Shown in pieces: positions 31,433-35,353 of a stretch of 35,353 nt of DNA. The position numbers were made by a program, and so were the translations under genes. The notes beneath the pieces are model-generated. The model worked only from the letters and a program-made list of their open reading frames with translations, had not been told where the DNA came from and searched no databases. Source of the DNA: Deltaproteobacteria bacterium (lineage in GTDB: Bacteria; Myxococcota_A; UBA9160; SMWR01). The first letter of the stretch is position 1. Each line of letters starts with the position of its first letter. The DNA lies in assembly GCA_002729515.1 (NCBI GenBank), contig PBYF01000001.1, forward strand, positions 1 through 35,353, given 5' to 3'.

Positions 31433-32665
31433 ATGGATATCGATTGCGATTTCGTCGATTCGGAGGCCTGGGTCGGAAACGAGATGGACGGGCGCCTCAA
31501 GTGGCTGCGCGAGAACGACCCCGTCTACTGGTCGGAGAAGAGCGGGCTGTGGATGATCACCGGGTACCGGGACGCGGAGTTCATCTCCAAACACCAGGAG
31601 ATCTTCACTTCCGAGTTCGGGATTCGACCCGGAACCGACATCCTCGCCGGGCTCATCGACGACGGCGAGCCGCGGCACGGGATCCTGCGCAAGAAAATCA
31701 ACCGGGGCTTCACGCCGCGCATGGTCAAGAAGCTCGAGAAGACCTTCCTGCAGATCACCACGGATGCGATCGACAAGGTCGCGAAGCTGAGTGAGTGCGA
31801 CTTCGTCACCAGCATCTCGACGCCTCTCCCGATCCTGCTGATCGCCGAGATGATCGGTATTCCCAAAGTGGATCACCAGCAGTTCGCCGCGTGGTCGGAC
31901 GACCTGATCGCCTCCCAGGGCAACATGGACGATCCCGACGTCGTGGCGAAGGCCGGCCAGGCGTTCGTCGAGTACGGGCGGTACATCACCACGCTCATCG
32001 AGGAAAAACGCAGGAGCCCGCAGGATGACCTGATGAGCATCCTCGTCGGTGCGAAGGACGACGGACTTCTCAACCGGGAGTTCGGAAACGAGCCGCTGCT
32101 CAACCGGGAATCCACCGAGCACATGGAACTCGCCAACGACGAACTCATCATGCTCCTGGTCGTCCTGATGATCGCCGGAAACGAGACGACGCGAAACGGT
32201 ATCTCCGGCGGCATGCAGCTGCTGATCGAGAACCCGGGCGAGCGCCAGAAGCTCCTCGACGACCCCTCGCTGATTCCGAGCGCGGTCGAGGAGATGGTGC
32301 GCATGGTCTCGCCCGTACGCACCATGGGCCGCACCCTGACGCAGGACTACCAGCTGGGCGGCAAGCAGCTGCTGGAGGGTCAGGAGGTCGCCATCCTCTA
32401 CCCGTCGATCAACCGGGACGCCGAGATCTACGACGAGCCAGACACGCTCCGGGTGGAGCGAAATCCGCAGCACCTGGGGTTCGGTATCGGGCCCCACTTC
32501 TGCCTCGGAGCGAATCTGGCGCGGATGGAGATGCGGGTGACGTTCGAGCAGGTGCTGAAGCGCCTGCCCGACATGGAGTACTCCCGCGGTGGCCCCGAGT
32601 TCCGCCCGAACTCGCTGGTGCGCTCCTGCACCCACATGTACGTGCGGTATACGCCCGAGAGCTGA
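31433..32665 (+). CDS. Cytochrome P450 (bacterial class I type)
   Basis: A 410-residue soluble P450. The I-helix oxygen-activating motif is AGNETT (248-253), the K-helix E287-x-x-R290 is in AVEEMVR, and the heme-binding loop is FGIGPHFCLG with axial Cys357. Length and text resemble actinobacterial and proteobacterial CYP families that hydroxylate steroids, terpenes or alkyl chains. It needs separate ferredoxin and reductase partners, none of which is nearby. ATG at 31433 follows GGAGGAG. It lies 232 bases downstream of BVMO 2 on the same strand, with its own putative operator region. Confidence 0.95.
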   Translation: MDIDCDFVDSEAWVGNEMDGRLKWLRENDPVYWSEKSGLWMITGYRDAEFISKHQEIFTSEFGIRPGTDILAGLIDDGEPRHGILRKKINRGFTPRMVKKLEKTFLQITTDAIDKVAKLSECDFVTSISTPLPILLIAEMIGIPKVDHQQFAAWSDDLIASQGNMDDPDVVAKAGQAFVEYGRYITTLIEEKRRSPQDDLMSILVGAKDDGLLNREFGNEPLLNRESTEHMELANDELIMLLVVLMIAGNETTRNGISGGMQLLIENPGERQKLLDDPSLIPSAVEEMVRMVSPVRTMGRTLTQDYQLGGKQLLEGQEVAILYPSINRDAEIYDEPDTLRVERNPQHLGFGIGPHFCLGANLARMEMRVTFEQVLKRLPDMEYSRGGPEFRPNSLVRSCTHMYVRYTPES

Positions 32666-32744
32666 CGGAACTTCGCATGCCGACGCGCCGGCCGGCCCGT
32701 CGGCGGCCAGACGAACAACAGCCCACGTCGTCCACGGAAGAGCC

Positions 32745-33095
32745 GGAGACGAGGAGCGGCATTCGTCCTCGGGGCTGATCGTATCGACCGGAACCGGAGC
32801 CACCGGGTGGGCTCGGTCGATCAATCTATCGAGGGGCAACGTGCTCGACCTCCCCAAGCCCGAGGACAAACGGCTCGCGTTCTTCGTCCGGGAGGCGTTC
32901 CCGAGTATTGCTACTGGAACCGATGTCACCTGCGGCCTGATCGAGCAGAGCACGGCGCTGGCGGTGGTCTCGGAGATGAACGAAGGCGGGGTCATCTTCG
33001 GCGATGGCATCGAGGACGATCACCTAGACTTCGCCTGGGGACAGCGAGTCAAGGTTCAGGCGGCCAGTGCGAACTTGTCGCTGGTGTGTCCCTGA
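32745..33095 (+). pseudogene. NAD-kinase-like protein, 3' part only
   Basis: About 116 residues in one frame to TGA 33093-33095. They contain SSGLIVSTGTGATGW, EDKRLAFFVREAFPS, VVSEMNEGGVIFGDGIEDD and a final strand. This matches the C-terminal half of an ATP-NAD kinase-like fold, in which the G-L-I-V-S-T-x-T-G motif binds NAD. No ATG, GTG or TTG in frame precedes the conserved part, and the N-terminal nucleotide-binding half is absent. The gene therefore appears 5'-truncated, with its 5' part replaced by the P450 3' region. Element copy K follows 18 bases later. Confidence 0.6.
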
Positions 33096-33112
33096 GAAGA
33101 CAAGCTGGCGCG

Positions 33113-33190
33113 CACTGGGGTCTGATCTGTGCCCGAAGCTCTACTGATCGGACCCAGGGGAAAACGCAGCTTGAACCTCCTGTGCCCAGA
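33113..33190 (+). repeat. Dispersed intergenic element, copy K
   Basis: Block 1 is degenerate (CACTGGGGTCTGATCTGTGC). It is followed by AGCTCTACTGA, block 3 TCGGACCCAGGGGAAAACGC and block 4 AGCTTGAACCTCCTGTGCCC. It sits between the NAD-kinase-like remnant and a minus-strand coding-like fragment. Confidence 0.85.
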
Positions 33191-33195
33191 AGCGG

Positions 33196-33402
33196 CCAGC
33201 GGCAGGTAGCAGATCGCGGACATGAACGGCTGGAGCGTGCACCGTCGCAGCGCCACCGCGAGGTTGTATTCCTCGCTCTGATAGTGGACGACGTGTGCGG
33301 CCCGGGGGAAGTCGATCTCGTGATTCGGGCGATGGAACCGGCAGTAGCCGAAGTCGACTGCCGGAAAGCAGGCAACCCAGGTACCGACGCTGCCCGCAGA
33401 AC
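33196..33402 (-). pseudogene. Coding-like fragment, unidentified
   Basis: The minus strand reads about 68 residues of protein-like text (VGTWVACFPAVDFGYCRFHR, PNHEIDFPRAAHVVHY, QSEEYNLAVALRRCTLQPFM) and then runs into element copy K. It has no start codon with a ribosome site, and upstream lies a 31-bp tandem repeat. It looks like a fragment of a larger protein, family not recognised. Confidence 0.35.
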
Positions 33403-33407
33403 CCGTC

Positions 33408-33500
33408 GGGGGCGAACCCCAGGCGGCCCCGTGCGGTCGGGGGCGAACCCCAGGCGGCCCCGTGCGGTCGGGGGCGAACCCCAGGCGGCCCCGTGCGGCC
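33408..33500. repeat. 31-bp tandem repeat, three units
   Basis: Units start at 33408, 33439 and 33470 (each beginning GGGGGCGAACCCCAGGCGGC). They are identical except for the last bases of unit 3. The period of 31 is not a multiple of three, so it is not a coding repeat. It lies upstream of the amidase. Each unit contains GGGGC..CCCC-type self-complementarity. Confidence 0.95.
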
Positions 33501-33565
33501 GGTGGCGGCTGCTAGTCTGGGGCGTCGCCATCTGCGAACCCGCACTGGAACGGCAGGAGACCGGA

Positions 33566-34568
33566 ATGAGTGATGCATGGGCCGAGGCGGACGCGACGGA
33601 GCAGGCCCTGCTGGTGCGCCGGGGCGACCTGAAGCCGATCGAACTGGTCGAGGCTGCGATCGCGCGGATCGAGCGCCTGAATCCAGAGCTCAACGCCGTC
33701 ATCCACGAGCACTTCGATCGCGCGCGCGACGAAGCTGCCGGCGACCTTCCGGACGGGACGTTTCGCGGCGTCCCCTTCCTCTTGAAGGACCTGGGCGCGG
33801 GCAGCCGCGCCGGAGATCCGATCCACTGCGGAACGCGCTTCCTGAAGCGCGTGGACTACCGCGCGCAGACGACGTCGCACATCGTGCAGCGCTTTCTCGC
33901 AGCCGGGCTCGTCGTCGTCGGGCGCACCAACGTGCCCGAACTCGGCGCGTGGTCGATTACCGAGCCCGACGCCTACGGGCCGACGCGCAATCTGTGGAAT
34001 ACGGACCACGCCTCGGGTGGATCGAGTGGCGGTGCGGCCGCCGCCGCGGCCGCCGGGCTCGTCCCCTTCGCCCACGCGAGCGACGGCGGCGGATCGATCC
34101 GGAATCCGGCGAGCCAGTGCGGACTGATCGGCCTCAAGCATCGGCTTCGTCGAGCGCCAGCCCGACGGCAAGCCCCTCCGGGTGGTGACGGCCGTGCAGT
34201 TCGTCGCCGCCACCGACGCCTACAACGACTTCCGCCGCGGCATGCTGCAGTGGTGGGACGATGGCTTCGACCTGCTGCTGACCCCGACCATCACGCGCCT
34301 ATCGCCGCGGGTGGGGGAGATCGTGCCGTCGGCGGACAAGCCGATGGATGCCTTCATGCGCTCCGGGGCGCTCCTGCCCTTCTGCGTCCCCTTCAACATC
34401 ACCGGACAGCCCGCGATCTCGCTGCCGCTCCACATGAGCGCCGAGGGACTTCCGGTCGGCGTGCAGCTCGTGGCGGACGCGGGCCGCGAAGACGTGCTGA
34501 TTCGGGTGGCCGCGCAGCTCGAGGCTGCGGTCGATTGGAGCGCCCGCCGACCACCCCTGCACGCATGA
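33566..34568 (+). pseudogene. Amidase signature family protein with internal deletion and frame change
   Basis: ATG at 33566 after AGGAGA starts an amidase. The N-terminal 191 residues contain Lys in PFLLKDLGA, the cis-Ser loop SGGSSGGAAAAAAAG and the nucleophile loop DGGGSIRNPAS, ending ...LIGLK at 34138. The next recognisable part (GFVERQPDGKPLRVVTAVQF, then GFDLLLTPT and NITGQPAISLPLH...EGLPVGVQLV) is in another frame and runs to TGA 34566-34568. About 140-150 residues of the ~480-residue family are missing at the joint near 34137-34140. The catalytic Ser-Ser-Lys triad is retained but the substrate-binding middle is gone, and the frames disagree. The gene is broken or mis-assembled. Confidence 0.8.
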
Positions 34569-34579
34569 GATACTCTCAT

Positions 34580-34606
34580 CGAGCGCCCAGGGGAGCTGGG
34601 CGCTCG
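34580..34606. terminator. Perfect 11-bp stem-loop between amidase and TauD
   Basis: CGAGCGCCCAG (34580-34590), loop GGGAG, CTGGGCGCTCG (34596-34606). It starts 12 bases after the amidase stop and ends 59 bases before the TauD start. It is the strongest stem-loop in the window; the sequence after it is only mildly T-rich (GTTTTTCC, 34619-34626). Confidence 0.7.
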
Positions 34607-34664
34607 GCACCGCCCGCAGTTTTTCCAGCCGGCATCGCGGCCTCGATTCCCCAAAGGAGACGAC

Positions 34665-35353
34665 ATGGCCCTGGAGCACCATCCCGATCACGTTCCGGTC
34701 CCGGATCACGACCTCGACTACTCGTGCTTCGACCTCGCGACCCTCACGCCGCACATCGGCGCGGAGATCCGAGGCCTCGACCTCTCGGCGCCCTTCTCCA
34801 ACGAGCAGGAGAAGGAGGTCCGCCGCGCCCTGCAGGACTGGATGGTGCTGGTATTCCGCGACCAGGAGCTGACGCACGAGCAGCACGAGGATCTGGGACG
34901 GCGCTTCGGCGAGCTGCACATCCATCCGCAGCTGCGCGGCGCGAAGATCGCCCACCCCGAGATCCTGCCCGTCCACACCAACGCCGACTCTCCCTTCACG
35001 CCCGGCGACGGCTGGCACGCGGACGTGACCTGCGAAGAGATCCCGCTCTGGGGCTCGATGCTCTACATCCGCGAGACACCCGCCTGCGGCGGCGGCGACA
35101 CGCTCTACGCCGACATGTACATGGCCTACGAGCTGCTCTCCGACCCCATGAAGAAATTCCTTTCGGGGCTCACGGCAGTTCATGATGGTGCACTCCCCTA
35201 TGTCGGAGCCTATAAGTCCACACCTCCCGAGGGTGGCTATCCGCAGTCTGAACATCCCGTCATCAGAAGCCAATCGGGATCCGACGAAAAGATCCTCTAT
35301 GTCAACAGCGGCTTTACCAGCCATATCAAGGGACTCTCTGCCCGGGAAAGCCG
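34665..35353 (+). CDS. TauD/TfdA family dioxygenase, runs off right edge
   Basis: A Fe(II)/2-oxoglutarate dioxygenase of the taurine/2,4-D dioxygenase family, with 229 codons visible and no stop. The N-terminal part has IGAEIRGLDLSAPFS and VLVFRDQELT; the first metal ligands are H118-x-D120 in GDGWHADVTCEE. GGGDTLYADMYMAYELLS follows, and later ILYVNSGFTSHIKGL. The distal His and Arg lie beyond the window. ATG at 34665 follows AAAGGAGA. From codon 162 (35148) the base composition and codon choice shift abruptly from about 65% to about 53% GC while the family homology continues. Such enzymes release sulfite from sulfonates or oxidise aryloxyacetates; substrate unknown. Confidence 0.88.
   Translation, partial: MALEHHPDHVPVPDHDLDYSCFDLATLTPHIGAEIRGLDLSAPFSNEQEKEVRRALQDWMVLVFRDQELTHEQHEDLGRRFGELHIHPQLRGAKIAHPEILPVHTNADSPFTPGDGWHADVTCEEIPLWGSMLYIRETPACGGGDTLYADMYMAYELLSDPMKKFLSGLTAVHDGALPYVGAYKSTPPEGGYPQSEHPVIRSQSGSDEKILYVNSGFTSHIKGLSARES

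Noticed and set aside
33408-33500. CRISPR array
   Set aside because: The three 31-bp units are directly contiguous with no unique spacers, so this is a simple tandem repeat; no cas genes are present.
32807-35185. One continuous 792-codon plus-strand frame over the NAD-kinase-like, amidase and TauD region
   Set aside because: Only its central part is the amidase N-terminus; the rest is out of frame with the recognisable NAD-kinase-like, amidase C-terminal and TauD proteins.

Overview
The window is about 35 kb of GC-rich bacterial DNA with short leaders, clear Shine-Dalgarno sites and GTG/TTG/CTG starts. It has no rRNA, tRNA, CRISPR array or recognisable transposase. The gene content (EthA-type Baeyer-Villiger monooxygenase, several phytanoyl-CoA dioxygenase-like enzymes, cytochrome P450, AraC regulator with an arabinose-binding-type N-terminus, CaiB, amidase, TauD) fits a high-GC, metabolically versatile heterotroph of the former Deltaproteobacteria/Myxococcota/Binatota type, probably environmental. 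That placement is inference from gene content only.

Layout. 1-3 kb: the 5' end of a minus-strand TPP enzyme interrupted by an in-frame 27-bp tandem repeat, then a divergent BVMO and a PhyH dioxygenase. 3.3-9 kb: fatty-acid desaturase, NnrU, a divergent Lrp/AsnC-YeiH transporter pair with an AT-rich operator region, a decayed CaiB CoA-transferase, and NnrS. 9.3-16.2 kb: limonene-epoxide-hydrolase-like enzyme with a PAS-LuxR regulator, a small unknown protein, methyltransferase, EamA transporter, RidA plus MOSC, a cyclophilin lipoprotein and a glycine-zipper lipoprotein. 16.3-21 kb: two tandem PhyH paralogues divergent from a TonB-dependent receptor. 21-23 kb: a double SpoIIAA-like protein, a glutaredoxin-like protein and a Coq4-like protein. 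23.2-26.5 kb: a glycyl radical enzyme of the Cys-x-Glu (lyase/dehydratase) type, translationally coupled to its activase. 27-32.7 kb: amidohydrolase, AraC regulator, a second BVMO and a P450. 32.7-35.35 kb: an NAD-kinase-like 3' remnant, an amidase with its middle deleted, and a TauD dioxygenase that runs off the right edge.

Two themes stand out. First, a dispersed intergenic element of about 40-100 bp occurs about eleven times, in both orientations and never inside an intact gene. It has four conserved blocks and often separates single genes (cyclophilin, glycine-zipper lipoprotein, TonB receptor, SpoIIAA-like). I do not recognise it as a named family. Second, several genes next to these elements are broken: CaiB (internally deleted), NAD-kinase-like (5' missing), amidase (internal deletion plus frame change), and three short coding-like fragments. 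This suggests recombination at the repeats, or in part assembly collapse.

Functionally, the intact genes combine O2-dependent oxidation (two BVMOs, a P450, four Fe(II)/2-oxoglutarate enzymes, a desaturase) with an O2-sensitive glycyl radical system and NnrS/NnrU. This suggests a facultative organism living across changing oxygen levels. No substrate can be read from the sequence alone.
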